A stretch of 64,000 bases of DNA from Blasia pusilla (taxonomy: Eukaryota > Marchantiophyta > Marchantiopsida > Blasiales): NCBI GenBank assembly GCA_050084515.1, contig CM114274.1, forward strand, positions 2,728,001-2,792,000, written 5' to 3'. Position numbers and translations under genes: made by a program. Every line of letters starts with the position of its first letter. The first letter of the stretch is position 1. Below are positions 45,582 to 57,544 of this stretch, piece after piece. Under the pieces are notes generated by a model that worked only from the letters and a program-made list of their open reading frames with translations, had not been told where the DNA came from and searched no databases.

Positions 45582-46612
45582 TGTCGTGCGCCTACTCTCC
45601 TTGAACGTTAATCTTGTTTGTTGCGGAAGCGTGCGTTCAGTAGGTCACGCTCTCAACGCTTATCTGCATCCAAACACGCACTCTGGTTGGTTGGGTCTTG
45701 GATCAATTAGCAGGCTAACTTTCAGAGTTCTCGTCTCGGACTCTCATCAAGCTCAACCTTCCTAGTTTCGCGGTTTACAACACGGGCAAGTCTCGAAAGA
45801 CTTGGGACACACTTTCTGGTCGGTTCAGGAACCTGAAACGGCGTTTCACGCCTGGTGGTTCCAACTATCTGATGGACATCCAATGAGTTCCTCACCTAGA
45901 CTCCCTTGAAGTGAATCTCGGGTTGGAATCCAAGTGTGGCGTACAAAGTCCACTCCCTTGGATCAGGTTTGGGTTTCGAGTTCCAACGCCAAACTCCCGT
46001 TCCATCCCGTGCCTCTGAAGCGCCGTTTGACGCTCAAAATGAGGATTCGTGTTCCGAGACATCTCGGAGAGACTCCTCCCTTACTAGTACTTCTGGGGAT
46101 CTCCGGGGGCCCCCTACATTTAGGGAAAGACACCCGGGCCTCTCCAATTGGGCCTTAACCCAATTGCTCTCACAGTCGTTTTTGGAAAATATCTGAGTCT
46201 ATACTTATGTATTTGCTTAGATCTTTAGTGCGTTGGAAGCGTCTCAAGATAATATTTCTAACGCGCCCTTACTTGTTCCGAACGAATCTAGGGTCTAAAC
46301 GTTATGGTCCAAAACATAATCAAATTCCCCAAACGCTAGTCGTGTTCCAAAATTGGTTCTCACCTCCTTGGCAACCAACCTTCCAAGACTCAACTCATCT
46401 CAAGTCTTGGTTCGCGTTTGGTCTAGGTTTCCTGGTCGCGACCACTAACGCACGAAACGCACAACTCTTTTCCGCGTTTCGTCTCTTGGACTTTTCCAAG
46501 AGACCTTTCCAAACGCCTCTTCAAAGCGCAAACATCGCAGCGTGAGTCCACTTGAGTTTTGATGTTCCGCTTGGCGCCTATTTGGTGTTGTTTGGTTATG
46601 AGGGTTGCGACA
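45582..46612 (-). repeat. LTR of gypsy B2
   Basis: About 1031 bp, TGTCGCAACCC to GCGCACGACA in coding orientation. Downstream (lower coordinates) lies a primer site. Upstream lies GGAAGGGGGGGAG, which looks like a polypurine tract, so this LTR could be shared by two tandem or recombined B elements. Confidence 0.9.
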
Positions 46613-46639
46613 CTCCCCCCCTTCCAAAAATGGACTAGA

Positions 46640-47740
46640 AATTAGATCTCGCAATTCTATGTAGCACTCATCATATCTAACTTTACGTACTCCACTATTC
46701 TATATACATCTAAGTCACATCCATTGTCCTATGGGAACCACATTAAAAAGGGGATAGGGGATGACAGATGCAAGCATGACATGTGTCATACTCTAGAACA
46801 ACCATCACAAACCAATATGGTGGCTAAACCCCACGCATATCCATACAACATACACGTAAAGCATATAGGTATGATTTCTAAGCTCGGATCCAATCTCCTA
46901 TCCACACTTTGGAAGATGGTATGGCATGTAGTTGTGTATATGATCGTTACAACCCATAGTGTCATGCCCCTCCAACACGAGGACTCTAAAAGGTATGTAT
47001 TATCTTGTGCACCTTATGGTTACATCTAGCATCTTTGGTGTTATTTGTTTTCAACACACACAATCTCCATGATGAAATCTTTCAATCCCTAGACGATAAA
47101 ATTTTGTATGAATGATGATATACCTCAATGTATCCTTATGTTGAGCAATAGCCAAGTTTTCAACTTCTATGAGCATAACTCTATGAAAAATCTTTGTCCT
47201 TTGAGAACATACTTGCATCCATATATTTGGGTTATCAAGGTTCACCACCTTTGCCATGTTATGTTGAATAGATGTAAGTAAGTCAGACCCTGTATCATAG
47301 AGTAGAAATTATGGTGAAAATGAGGCCAAGGATGCATGTCAACTAAAATGACACCCTATAGGCTATAGCCAACCATGACAACTATAGGTCCTATTATTGT
47401 GAATGTCCTCATTGCAAGCCACACTTGCGTAACCCTCTCTTCACCTTATGAAGTACTTTGTTTGCCAATCCATTCGACTTAGGAAGATTCCCAAACATGA
47501 TGTTTTGATCTATTAATGCTTGAAAACTCTCCTCTAATCTCTCGCTACCTTGGTTAGCCAACACTTTCATAGGTACATCATAAAGACTGAGCACATGATC
47601 AAGGAATGAAAAATCTTCTCTTTCATTGGAATTATTTGAGAATGCTACCAATTCAACCCACTTAGAGAAATGCTCTGTCAATGGAAAAGGTCTACCAAAT
47701 TCTAGTCTCCACATTTGCTCTAGAACTCCACGATGCTCTG
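46640..47740 (-). mobile_element. Old family A remnant A4: integrase and PHD region
   Basis: The minus strand gives PFPLTEHFSKWVELVAFSNN...FSFLDHVLSLYDVPMKVLANQGSE (integrase core) and ANKVLHKVKRGLRKCGLQ. It continues with LDNPNIWMQVCSQRTKIFHRVMLIEVENLAIAQHKDTLRY (integrase tail), then PYHLPK, VCDGC, HM and GQWM fragments of the PHD finger. Where A1 and A2 share a stop after ACS, this copy reads QRTK, so that stop is not ancestral. It is much more diverged than A1-A3, so the family has been in this genome for a long time. Confidence 0.75.
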
Positions 47741-48072
47741 CCCTTTTTTTTGAAGAGAGACCCCCTCCTCTCTTCCTCGCTTCCTCTCCTCTCTTACTCT
47801 CTCCTGTTAGAATACTAGCCCCCCAAAAGTCCATGGGTATGTTACTATTCAATACTTGTAGTTCTCATGAAATGACTAATCCTACTCCTTCCCTTCATAT
47901 ATATATTGATGTGGGAAGGGAAGGCTTAGCTATCGCTCTGCGATATCGAGAGTTGTTCATTATCTTCTTCCGAAGTAAAACCTTAAAGATTAATTGAGAC
48001 CATTCTTGAGTGTGGAGGTTTTCCACAACTTGAAAATAACTCTTGACTCTCTCGATATTGGTACGACTCAAT
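47741..48072. other. No feature recognised
   Basis: A short AT-rich stretch with a CTC/CCT-rich part (47757-47810) and ATATATAT at about 47900. Nothing conserved was seen. Confidence 0.5.
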
Positions 48073-48311
48073 TATTGAAGACTAAGTTATAGTCAAGCTC
48101 ATCGGACATCTGAACTACTATATTTAGTACTCAAATGAAGTTAGAAAGCTTAATCTTTGTTAGTTAGTTATGTACGATTATCTTAACTAGGATAATTTAA
48201 CCATACTTAGTGTAACTCAAGACTATGGTTAAGATTAGGGTTAGGATTTCTTGTACATACCTTATATAATTGAGAAGAGGAAAACCTCCATTCATTCTCT
48301 CATTGAAAAAT

Positions 48312-48392
48312 TTCCAAGTATGAACATTTAAGTCTGTTGAGTCATCATTCTCCAGAAGGTGACTCAACACACTTAAATGTTCATACTTGGAA
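48312..48392. repeat. 33-bp fold-back inverted duplication in copia 2 gag
   Basis: Arms 48312-48344 and 48360-48392 are reverse complements with one mismatch and a 15-base loop. The right arm is normal copia gag (compare 29537-29570). The left arm replaces the primer site, leader and gag start. This looks like snap-back priming or template switching during reverse transcription or repair. Confidence 0.9.
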
Positions 48393-48883
48393 TAAATACG
48401 CAAGTGAAGTAATCCACTATATTTCAATAACGATAAGTTCGCCAATGATTTGTCACATTCATAATGTTGATATTCCAAAGGAGACCTAGAATGCATTGGA
48501 AAAGTCGTTCCACATATCTTCAAAGCCTAGAAAGCGTCAATTGAATTAATAATTGAACGAAGTGAGGAAAGGATCGCAAAATATCAATGACTATGTTTTG
48601 AGTATTATACATATTTTTGATCAATTGAATAGCATTCAAGTGATTGTAGAAGATAATAATATGATTTTTATCACTCTTCAAGGCCTTCTAAAATATCACA
48701 AGTCTTTTGAGACCTCTATATTTAGGAGAGAGAAATATCGAACCTTTCAAGATTTAGTCCCACTGTTAATTAGTGAAGAGATGTGCCTAGCCAGCAACAA
48801 TAGCTTGCTTAGTATGCAAGAAAGTGCGCTATTTGCAAGCAATGGATCAAGCAGAGGCAGAGATCGTTGTAGAAGCTTGCATG

Positions 48884-49140
48884 CATCACAAAAGTTAGAG
48901 GGTGCTAACTTTTATATAATTTCAACATGAAATCTGATAGCGCTAACTTTCATATTGATTAGATATCAATTAAATAATTTTTTGATATGGATTTTTAATA
49001 TCAATAAAAATTTTATCCCAATTATGTGCATAAAATTTTCTATAGAAAACTTTTCGGTATACAAATGACATCATAAATACATCAAACATATATCATCTTC
49101 TAATTGATATCAAAATGACGCAACTCCAAGTTTTGTGATG
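48884..49140. mobile_element. MITE-like insertion, 257 bp, with CATCACAAAA terminal inverted repeats
   Basis: CATCACAAAAGTT at the left and TTTTGTGATG at the right are inverted repeats bounding AT-rich sequence with no coding. The insert interrupts copia 2 gag. The flanks carry a similar phrase (CGT-GTAGAAGCTTGC) on both sides, but a clean target duplication next to the repeats is not evident. Confidence 0.5.
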
Positions 49141-49444
49141 TGGTCGTGGTAGAAGCTTGCACGGTCGTGGTGGCTATAAAGCATATGGAGGAAGAGGGAC
49201 TCAACATAACTTGACTCAATCAACTAGGAACTAGTACTAGATACAAGCACAAGATGGGGATGGTGGAAGCCATTGGGATCAAGGTCAACTATAGAAGATT
49301 CCTAGATCTTGCAATTATTATGGGATAAAGGATGATTATGTAAAGTTTTACTTCAAGAAGAAGGAAAATATGGCAACGAGATCCTTACAACAAAAAAATT
49401 ATGTGGCGAAGCAATTTTACGTTCCACAAAATTAAAGGACCAAG

Positions 49445-50245
49445 GTTCTCAAGGTTTATCATGATACACCTTAGGTGCGCGATCTAGGGCAAGTAGCGAC
49501 CTTAGAGATTCTTGATAAATATTCCTATGGGCAATCTTAAGATAAGTATACGATAAAATATATCCATTTATATTTGGTTTTTCAAAAGAACCGAACGTAC
49601 TATGGCAAGACGTTAGGGCTTCTTCAACCTTTGGCAATTTTGAGTGGATCATAGGAACGTGTTGCTATGGATTTCATCATGGGACTACTTGAGTCAAAAT
49701 ATTTTAATATTATCATGATAGTGGAAGATAAATTTTCAATAGGATACACACCGTTCATGTTGGTAGTAGGGTTCAATCCTAGAACCCCGACGTGGTTCAA
49801 AGAATCAAAAGCATTTCAAGTGAGTTTCATGCCGGCTGTGGAGGACTTCTTGGTAAAGTGGTTTGAGGACTATAGAGAGACTTTCGCGTCATTAGAATGC
49901 ATCCAACGTCCACACAAGCAGAAAGATGATATTTATAGGCGAGATGTAAGCTTTGAAGTAAGGGATCTCATATGGTTAAGACTAAGGTCCCACCAATTAT
50001 CTTCAAGTATCTCTAGGAAGATGATACCAAAATATGCGGGGTCCTTTCAAATACTCGAAAAGATTAAGAAGGTGTCGTATTGATTGAGGTTGTCATTGGA
50101 GATGAGGCGAGTTCATTATGTGTTCCATATAAGTGAAATAATGGCATTCGTGGATAATCAAGACCCTTCTTGGACAAGATTGATGCGACCCAATTTGATC
50201 GTAGTTGAAGATTGAGAGCAATGTAAAATCGAGACTATATTGGAG
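49445..50245 (+). mobile_element. Gypsy integrase fragment inserted in copia 2
   Basis: VYHDTP, LEILDKYSYGQS and YYGKTLGLLQPLAI correspond to the zinc-binding start of a Ty3/gypsy integrase. ERVAMDFIMGLLESKYFNIIMIVEDKFS is the first core block. It jumps directly to GYTPFMLVVGFNPRTP (core end missing), then VRDLIWLRLRSHQL, KYAGSFQILEKI and VHYVFHISEI, the tail. It is probably the lost 3' part of a B-type element. Copia sequence resumes at YQEQKNSQSEYLLVMTHHMG. Confidence 0.8.
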
Positions 50246-52045
50246 TATCAAGAACAAAAAAATTCACAAAGTGAGTACCTCTTAGTCATGACTCATCATA
50301 TGGGAGAAATGGTTAAGAAAGACACGACACAAGATTGGTTCATCAACTCTAGTGCATCAAATCACATTACCTCACAAGATAAATAGTTCAGTAATATAGA
50401 GTTGGTGAAAGATCTTGCAAAAATGGTCACAAGAGATGATAGTGAACATCATATCATGCATACCACTAATGTTCTTATAGCCTCAGATGGTGTTTGTGCT
50501 CCTCGTTGTGCTCTTGGAAATGTTCTCTATGTTCCTACCACTGCAAGAAATTTGATCTCTAGAAGATAGATAGTTGAATAGGGTTATGAAGTGAAGTTTA
50601 ACACATATGTTTATTGAATTGAAGCAATGGATGATCATACTATGATAGCTACAGGAACAAGATCTCGAAGAATATCAAATTATATATTTCTATGCCAAAG
50701 ACTTGAACAACAATGTATGGTCAAATTGGGAAACAAGCCATAGATCTCGATGTGTGGCATAAGAGAATTGGGCATATGTATCTTCAAAGATTAGAGAGTT
50801 TTCCATAATCTAATCTAGTAATAAGACTTCCTAAATTATTGAGTCCTATTATGTTAGAGATATGCCCTACTTGCAAATTTGGAAAACAAGTTAAATTTTC
50901 ATTTCCAAAGTAAGCTAAGATAGAAGAACATCCAAGATATTGGAGTTGATTCACAATCCTATGTGGACATCATCACAACATAGCCTTAATGATTTTCAGC
51001 ACCTTGCTTCATTTTTTGATGACGTCTTTAGCTATATATGGGCATACTTTGTGAAAGCCAAGTCAGAAGTATTCTATATGTTTCTAATATTCACAATTCT
51101 AGTAGAGGAGCAGAATGGATAACACATTCCTAAATTGCGTTGTGATGGAGGATAAGAATACCTTTCAATAGAGTTTGATGATTACTTACATAAAATTGAC
51201 ATCCAATAACAAGTGATTTTTTGTTACATTCCAAAACAAAATAGAGTGGCCGAGATGACGAATCAATATATTACTGAATGAGAAGAACATGCCTAAGGTG
51301 TATTGGCACAAGCTGTAGCATGTGCAATCTTTTTAACCAACTGAACTCCAATAACATGAGTTCATGATAAGAATCCATTCGAAGTCTTCATAGGAAGTAA
51401 ACCTGATCTTTCACTCTTAAGATTCTTTGGCCGTATTTCTTATGCTCATGTTCTTTCTGGAAGACATTATAAATTAGATCCCAAATTTGAGAGATGTATC
51501 TTCTTTGGCTATGCTCATGGAACTAAGAGATGTAAGTGCTATACACCATCCTTTAAACAACTTATCATTAATCATCATGTCAATTTTAATGAGTTGAAGT
51601 CATGGTATGCTCCATCTAAGCCTATTCCACCTCTAAACTTGTCGGTTGAAGGGGAGAATATGCCTATAAACCAACAAAGATTGCCTACAAATTCCATGAG
51701 TACTAATGCCGGATTAGGAGAGACATTACATTCTTTTAATTTCTTTAGTTAAATCTGTCAATCTATAGTAAAGAAAAATACGTACTTAGTTTGTCGACAT
51801 TAATCAAAACTCAAGTTAAATGTGAAAGGCATCTACTTCTAAAGAACAACTTCATAGATCAAGAAGAGTCACACATCTTATTCATAGATTCATAAATGAA
51901 GGATTCCTTGCATCACATTATACATATATGATGACTATTCTCCAATAACAAGAACCAAGTTGTTTTGTAGAAGCTACATGCAATGTCGAATGGATTGAAG
52001 CTATGGAGGAAGAGCTTGCAAGATTAAGAAATCAATAGAATTGGG

Positions 52046-53300
52046 AACTTCTTAGCAAAGGAGTTGCCGACTGAATTGCCACCACATAGGGCAGTAGATC
52101 ACAAGATAGAGGTGATATTAGGGTCTGAACCGCCTTCAAAGGCTCCACATAGATTGAATCAGGTAGAACTTCTTGAGTTGAAAAAATAGTTAGGCCGGTG
52201 AGCTCTTGGAAAGGAGTTACATTCGAACTAGCAAGTCATCTTATGGGGCTCATGTTCCCTTTGTGAAGAAGAAGGATGGGAAGTTGAGACTCTATGTTGA
52301 CCATCGTGCACTGGAAAAGTGATGGTGAGGAACAACTAACCTCGTCCAAGAATTGATAACTTGTTTAATAGATTGGCTCGGGCTAATTATTTTAGCAAGA
52401 TAGACTTGAAGTCAAGATATTACCAGATTTGGATAGTAGAGGCTAATATGGAGAAGACTGCGTGTAGGACAAGAGGGTTTGTAGCGATACCAAAGTGGAG
52501 TTAAGGTCGCCGGTTCCAACACACCAAAAGTCTAGAAAAAACACCTAAGAAAAGATTGAGAAAGAGTCCAAAAACTACTGAATGGGAAGTTGGGTTGAGA
52601 ACCAAAAGGAACGGCCCGAGAGTACTTTTCCAAAGATAGGGGGAGGGCGGAGAACCCCATAACTACTTATAAGGGGGAGGTTTTGCAAGGCTACTTGCAA
52701 CCTTAACTCCACTTTGGAGAGGCACGGGGCAAACCAAGGGCACGGAATGGATCAGGAGGTTGGCGTTGGGGTGCGAACCCCTAGCCAAGACCAAGGGAGT
52801 GGATTTTGGAGGTCACTCTTGGATTCCAACCCGCAACTCATTTGTTGGGTCTCCGTGAATTAGGGATTCATGTGAGGTTCATTGGAGAGTTGGGATCGCT
52901 AGATGTGCGAAAGTCGTTTTAGGTGTGAGGACTATCCAGAAAGTCTAGGAAAGCTTGCCCGTGTTGGGAAGTGAGAAACTAGGAAAGTGAACTTGATGAA
53001 TGACTCGAGTTGAAAACTCGGGGAGTTGGAAGGTTGATTGACCTTGACTATACTAACGTGAGTGTGTTTGGGTGCATATTAGCAGTGTGAGCGTGTCGTA
53101 TTGAACGTACACTTCCGCAATACTTGAGATTGACGTTCAAGAGTAATAGGCGCACGAAAAGTGGTATCAAAGAAAATCTTGGGTGAGCATGAACTTGAGG
53201 TCATAGGGACAACAAGATGCTTGGGGAGAACTCAAGGTTGCAGTGAGACCTAGACTCTTGGGGAGGGACGCAAGAGACAAGGAGGAGATCTAAATGGACA
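52046..53300 (+). mobile_element. Gypsy B-type fragments (B3): RT piece, LTR, primer site and leader
   Basis: KELPTELPPHRAVDHKIEVILGSEPPSKAP and RPRIDNLFNRLARANYFSKIDLKSRYYQI (52046-52480) are the start of family B RT. Without transition an LTR-like stretch begins, TGTAGCGATACCAAAGTGG (52485) to AATAGGCGCACGA (about 53157). GTGGTATCAAAG and the family B leader (GGGAGAACTCAAGG, GCAAGAGACAAGGAGGAGATC) follow. The LTR is only distantly related to those of B1 and B2. Confidence 0.75.
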
Positions 53301-53339
53301 AGGGCTTAAGGATGACGACTGAGGGTGAAGAACCTTGGA

Positions 53340-53436
53340 AGTGTCGACTTAAGCAAATCGACAGTGTGATTCTGTCCTACTGAATGTACACATGCGTAAC
53401 ACTTGAGATTGATGTGCAAGAGGAATAGGCGCACGT
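53340..53436 (+). repeat. Second B3-type LTR end fragment
   Basis: The phrase with AACACTTGAGATTGATGTGCAAGAGGAATAGGCGCACGTC repeats, with changes, the end of the LTR at about 53090-53157. It is a small duplicated remnant. Confidence 0.65.
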
Positions 53437-54647
53437 CACTGCAGGTCTGAAGTCTAGGATTTTCTTGGTCCTTGCACAACGCTTGGCTTTGGAATTGACC
53501 ACCAAAAGTTGAAATAAAATTCAAAGACTTTGTTCTATCAAATGCGAGAAGCTTTCCATGGATTGCATAAGAGTTCACAAGACGCACTCTTTTAGCACAA
53601 GTGTCCGAGGTACAGAATCCGTTTATTTGCCTATTTACATAATGCCTACACACATTACCATATACATATGTCGAGAAGGAAGTAGTATCTGCCATGGCGG
53701 ATATTTTGACATTCTTGATCAATGATCATACTTCTCAACTAGTGACTAGACCTCGTGCTATCCTGCCAACAAGTGAGGCACAAATACATATCATATAAAC
53801 AACAATTATGCACATCGTTAAAATACAACGCACAATCTTGAAACTCACTTCCTTCTTCCAAAGTGTCGCGTCCATGACCATTATCCCTACAACGACCCCC
53901 ACCGAACTTTCTTAACTCATTCCGGCCCCTTACCGTGCCATGTAGGATGTGTGACAAGTCACAAATATTGTTCATGTTTATATTTTACTGAACAGAAAAC
54001 TTGATAACGTGAAACCAAGTGAACCACGAAGCTACCTGCAGGCTGGTTTTGCCATGTGCTTTTGCACGAGCATCATACATCTACTCTTATCCATGAGGGG
54101 GATCAATATTCTCAACCATTGTTCATTCTCCTATTGGCCACCTTCCACGGCTCCCAATGGATGGTTGTGATCAACGTGATTCAATAGACACCCCACTTAT
54201 GGTTAATGGTCCTGCTTTAAGCAATTATCCTTTTTGTTTCAAAGTGCAAAGGGCATTACCCGCAACCACGAAGAGGAAGAAAAGAAGTGTGGGACTTGTA
54301 GACCATCTCCATTGGTAACTGATTCAAGAACGGTGTATTGAGTTGTGGAAAGCTTCGATATTCAAGAATGATACCAGTCTTGAAGGTTTAAGAACCAAAT
54401 TGTCTCTTGAAATCTTTGGCCAGGTGAAATGTTAAATGTACTTTCCCACAATGGGAAGGGAGTTGAAATTTCCTCTTTCACAATATCCTTCTGAAGGTAT
54501 AGATGTGATCCTTTCCTTCTTGATTAGAGGTACAAATGTACATTGTGCATGGTGCGGTGCATAGCCCCACTTACAATGCTTTTCCCCAATACTTTACTGG
54601 AAGGCGAGGACTGTGTGTAAGCTTAGCAACACTCAAAATGCTTTTCA
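53437..54647. other. Intergenic, no gene recognised
   Basis: No conserved coding, RNA gene or transposon was seen. A direct repeat (TTTTC...TACTGGAAG-GAGGACT.TGTGTAA) occurs at about 54583-54620 and 54640-54680, spanning the 3' end of the aldo-keto reductase. Confidence 0.5.
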
Positions 54648-56761
54648 CTATTCTACTGGAAGAGGAGGACTCTGTGTAAATTTCCACGTGCCTACCATGG
54701 ACAAATACCGATCGCCTGCAACTTCCTCAATTGGCACAGCGGTTTCTAACTTCTTCATCTCTTCTTCACTGAGATGTAAACTCACTGCAGCCATATTCTC
54801 CTGAAGGTTTTTGAGCTGTGTTGTACCAGGGATCGGTACAATACCAATTCCCTTATTTTGAATCCATGCCAGTGCAAGCTGGCCCGCTGTACACTTCTTC
54901 TTGGCTGCTATCTCACATAGTCGCTCATAGAACACTTTGTTGCGCTCGAGATTTTCTCCCTGAAACCTCGAAACAAAATTCTGGTAGTGCCAGTAACGAC
55001 ATATCAAAAGTCAGAGATAACTTTAAGATAAGAAACAAGTAGAGCATATTCTCCTACAGCACAAAACTAGAGATTCAGGATTCATTCGAGTCTTAAACTC
55101 AGTCTGACCCATCGTCTCGATGTTCGCAAGAATCGTATTGGAGTTATCTAGGTGGTGGAGCCAGTGGAGAATTCTTGTGCCTCACCGTTAAAATGGCTAC
55201 ACGTTCATACCTAGGTAGTGTTGAGCTTGTCAGAACTCGGTTCATCTGACCTACGGCATCTTCTGGATAGAGAGCGGAAGAATGAAACAGTACAATGCCC
55301 TTCTTCTTATGACACTCACTGCGTTTAGTAAGGAAAATGACCAAACCACAGTCCAATTCTCTTAAGACTATCAAATGCATACCGACATTGCCCTCATATT
55401 CACGACATACGGCTTTCACTAATGACAAGCCGATGACCCAGCTTCATCCCGTGAGCAGCTCGTCAAGGCTTCAGCCTCACGATGACACTACCGCTCTCTG
55501 TTGAACACGGCACGAGGGACACTCTGAAAGAGCAGAAGGAAGAAATGAAACGCACCGTTCTGAAGTCCTCCTTTCCTATCTCCTCCACAATGGCTTTTCC
55601 CGAGAAGAATCCTCGACCGATTGGGCTGTAGGCAACAATCCCTATTCCCAACTCCCTGCGTGATTTGAATCCATGAAACTAGGTTATGAGCTGGTCAAGC
55701 CACTACTGCTTTCCCTGGGAATCGAAGACATGGACGCAGCAGAAATGGCACCGGACTAGAAGTACAACTCGCACCTGCATGTTGGAATGATTTCCTCTTC
55801 CACATCCCGAGACCAGAGAGAGTACTCCAATTGGACAGCAGTTATGGGATGGACAGCGTGGGCGCGTCGGATGTCCTTGGCAGATGCTTCAGACAGCCCA
55901 ATGTACTTGATTTTCCCTTCTTCATGCAACTTCTTCATTTCTCCCACCTGCACATGTGATGGTTCATTGGTTGAATCAGGTTGCGTTCTTCCCTTCGCAT
56001 ACCATGTTAAATGAGAATCAAATCAAAAAGCAAAGCCGGCACAGCATATAATCACTCGCAGACGATCAAGGAGCTCCCAAGTGAACATACCGTGATCTCA
56101 ATTGGAACTGTGGGATCCACTCGATGCTGATAGTAGAGGTCAATGTAATCCACTTCCAACCTCTTGAGACTCGCTTCGCAAGCGGAACGGACATACTCAG
56201 CATCTCCTCTGATTCTACGCTTGCTGCCTCCGAGATACTCGATGGCAAACTTGGTGCAAAGCTGCACTTTGTCTCTGATCCCTTTGATTGCCTGTGAACA
56301 TTTTCAGGGCAAGTTAATTTTGCATCAATCCAGACGACCAACTGTAATTGCAGTCAACCGCGTCTCATCTAGCCTGTGTCGTCGCTGATCTACTGAAAAT
56401 CCGTCGTACAGTTCCACAATTACATGCATATACTCACTCTGAACCGTAATCCTCCATACTTTGGGCACAACAGCGAGAGATCGGATCCGCTAGAGAAGAA
56501 AAAGAAAGAAACAAAGAACAAGAGAAAAACCATCAGTACCCTTACCTTGCCCACAAGAATCTCGTTTGTGAATGGGCCATATATGTCAGCCGTATCCAGT
56601 AATGTGATGCCCGAGTTCACAGCAAAGCGGATCAACTCAACCATCTCTTGCTCGGGTTTCGGGTCGCCATAGAAGGCCGACATGCTCATGCATCCCAACC
56701 CTTGAGCTGAAACATACAATCCTTGCGATCCCAGAGGCACCTTCGGCACGGAAGTCGCCAT
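54648..56761 (-). CDS. Aldo-keto reductase, plant auxin-induced PCNT115/perakine-reductase-like, five exons
   Basis: NADPH-dependent cytosolic reductase of carbonyl compounds; the natural substrate is unknown. Exons (coding order): 56761-56546, 56291-56091, 55947-55775, 55655-55556, 54980-54648. All introns are GT-AG and the phases fit, giving 340 residues without a stop, normal for the family (about 340-350). It starts [21 protein letters not shown]. The catalytic tetrad is complete: Asp and Tyr in [10 protein letters not shown], Lys in LCTKFA, His in YYQHRVD. Other landmarks are [33 protein letters not shown] and, in the cofactor-binding part, [17 protein letters not shown]. The acceptor of exon 5 is the least certain. 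A second copy lies to the right in the same orientation, suggesting a tandem family. Confidence 0.93.
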
Positions 56762-57084
56762 AGCTGAGTTCTCGCAACACTACCCGAGAGCTACCTCCGC
56801 ACTCCGTTATATATGCTGCAGTGCAGTGGGGCTCAATGTTCTGCTGGACTTTCGCGATGTGAAACACCGTTGAAGTTCTCAGAAGGACTGAAAGAATGCA
56901 ATGAACAGGCGTTAGGCTTCGGGGCTAAATAAAACAAACCAGCATTGTAGCTCGAATGAAAAAACTGCAGTTGTAGCTCGAACGAAAAAACTGCAGTTGA
57001 ACGACTATATTGTTTTGCGTAAGAGGTCTCTCACCCAATGATCGGGGAGATCCGCGGTTACGTGTTGTGCTGGCCGGCTGATTT
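56762..57084. other. Upstream region of the aldo-keto reductase, with a 26-bp tandem duplication
   Basis: TATATATGC about 45 bases upstream of the start codon (56810-56818 on the plus strand) may be a TATA box for the minus-strand gene. At 56946-56998 a unit starting TGTAGCTCGAA is repeated twice in tandem with one difference. Confidence 0.5.
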
Positions 57085-57480
57085 TCCGATATGATTTTGA
57101 TGTTTCCGGCAGGGTTTCCGACGGTTCCGGCAGCTGACCGGATTTCGGGGTTCGCCGGAATTTCACTGTTTTCCGGCAGAAATGTACCGGATTCTGACGC
57201 CGGACGGGAGGGGCTGCCGGTTCTAAAGCCGGAAAGAGGTTTCCGGTGGTCGGTTTTAGGCCACGTCATATTCCGGCAGCCGGTAAATTTTGGTAGCCTC
57301 TGATTGGCTAGTAGAAGGGACGCTCGGATGATGTCGAGGAGGAGAGGCTACATCAGGACCGTCCCATTTACGTTTTACCCCCCCCCTCCGCCCTTTTAGG
57401 TCTTCATTCTGAGCCGTCCGATCCCGATCGGACGCTCAGCACGGAGGGTCGAGCCTCGAGGGGCCCGGCCGAGGGGGTGG
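57085..57480. repeat. GC-rich cluster of TTCCGGCAG motifs, possible hAT subterminal region
   Basis: Within about 200 bases TTCCGG or CCGGAA occurs many times on both strands (TTTCCGGCAGG, GTTCCGGCAG, TTTTCCGGCAG, ATTCCGGCAGCCGG). Repeated short motifs near the ends are typical of hAT transposase-binding sites. It lies about 1 kb before the transposase start. I could not find a terminal inverted repeat or an 8-bp duplication, so the assignment is tentative. Confidence 0.45.
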
Positions 57481-57544
57481 AGACCTCACGCTGGCCCCTT
57501 CGAGCCCTCATTCTTCGATTTTCTTCCTGGCTGATCACTCTTCC

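Larger units (their letters stand above)
41986..46612 (-). mobile_element. Ty3/gypsy family B, copy B2, 3' truncated in integrase
   Basis: Minus-strand element: LTR 45582-46612, primer site 45566-45579, gag 44369-45370, protease about 44110-44372, RT and RNase H about 42500-43660, and the start of integrase about 41990-42480. It is older than B1, with frequent stops. The integrase zinc region reads WPNMKEDVAQYVKTCVTCQ (about 42050-42110). Shortly after, the element ends against copia 1. Confidence 0.9.
48073..52045 (+). mobile_element. Copia 2, heavily decayed relative of copia 1
   Basis: LTR-like start (48073-48310); gag from about 48393 (NVHTWNKYAS, NEVRKGSQNINDYVLSIIHIFDQLNSI) to the RG-rich region and degenerate knuckle (CNYYGIKDDYVKF, about 49300). 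A gypsy integrase insert follows. Then come protease (WFINSSASNHIT), integrase fragments (IHNPMWTSSQHSL, RVAEMTNQYIT) and the RT approach (WIEAMEEELARLRNQ). It stops at 52045, where a gypsy B fragment begins. Stops and frameshifts occur every few dozen codons, so it is far older than copia 1. Confidence 0.85.

Noticed and set aside
50190-50245. A chromodomain at the end of the gypsy integrase fragment
   Set aside because: Only a few residues (KIETILEYQ) precede the return to copia sequence; not enough to support the domain.
53306-53722. Cys-containing 138-codon frame on the minus strand
   Set aside because: It runs through an LTR fragment and has no signal peptide or recognisable cysteine pattern.
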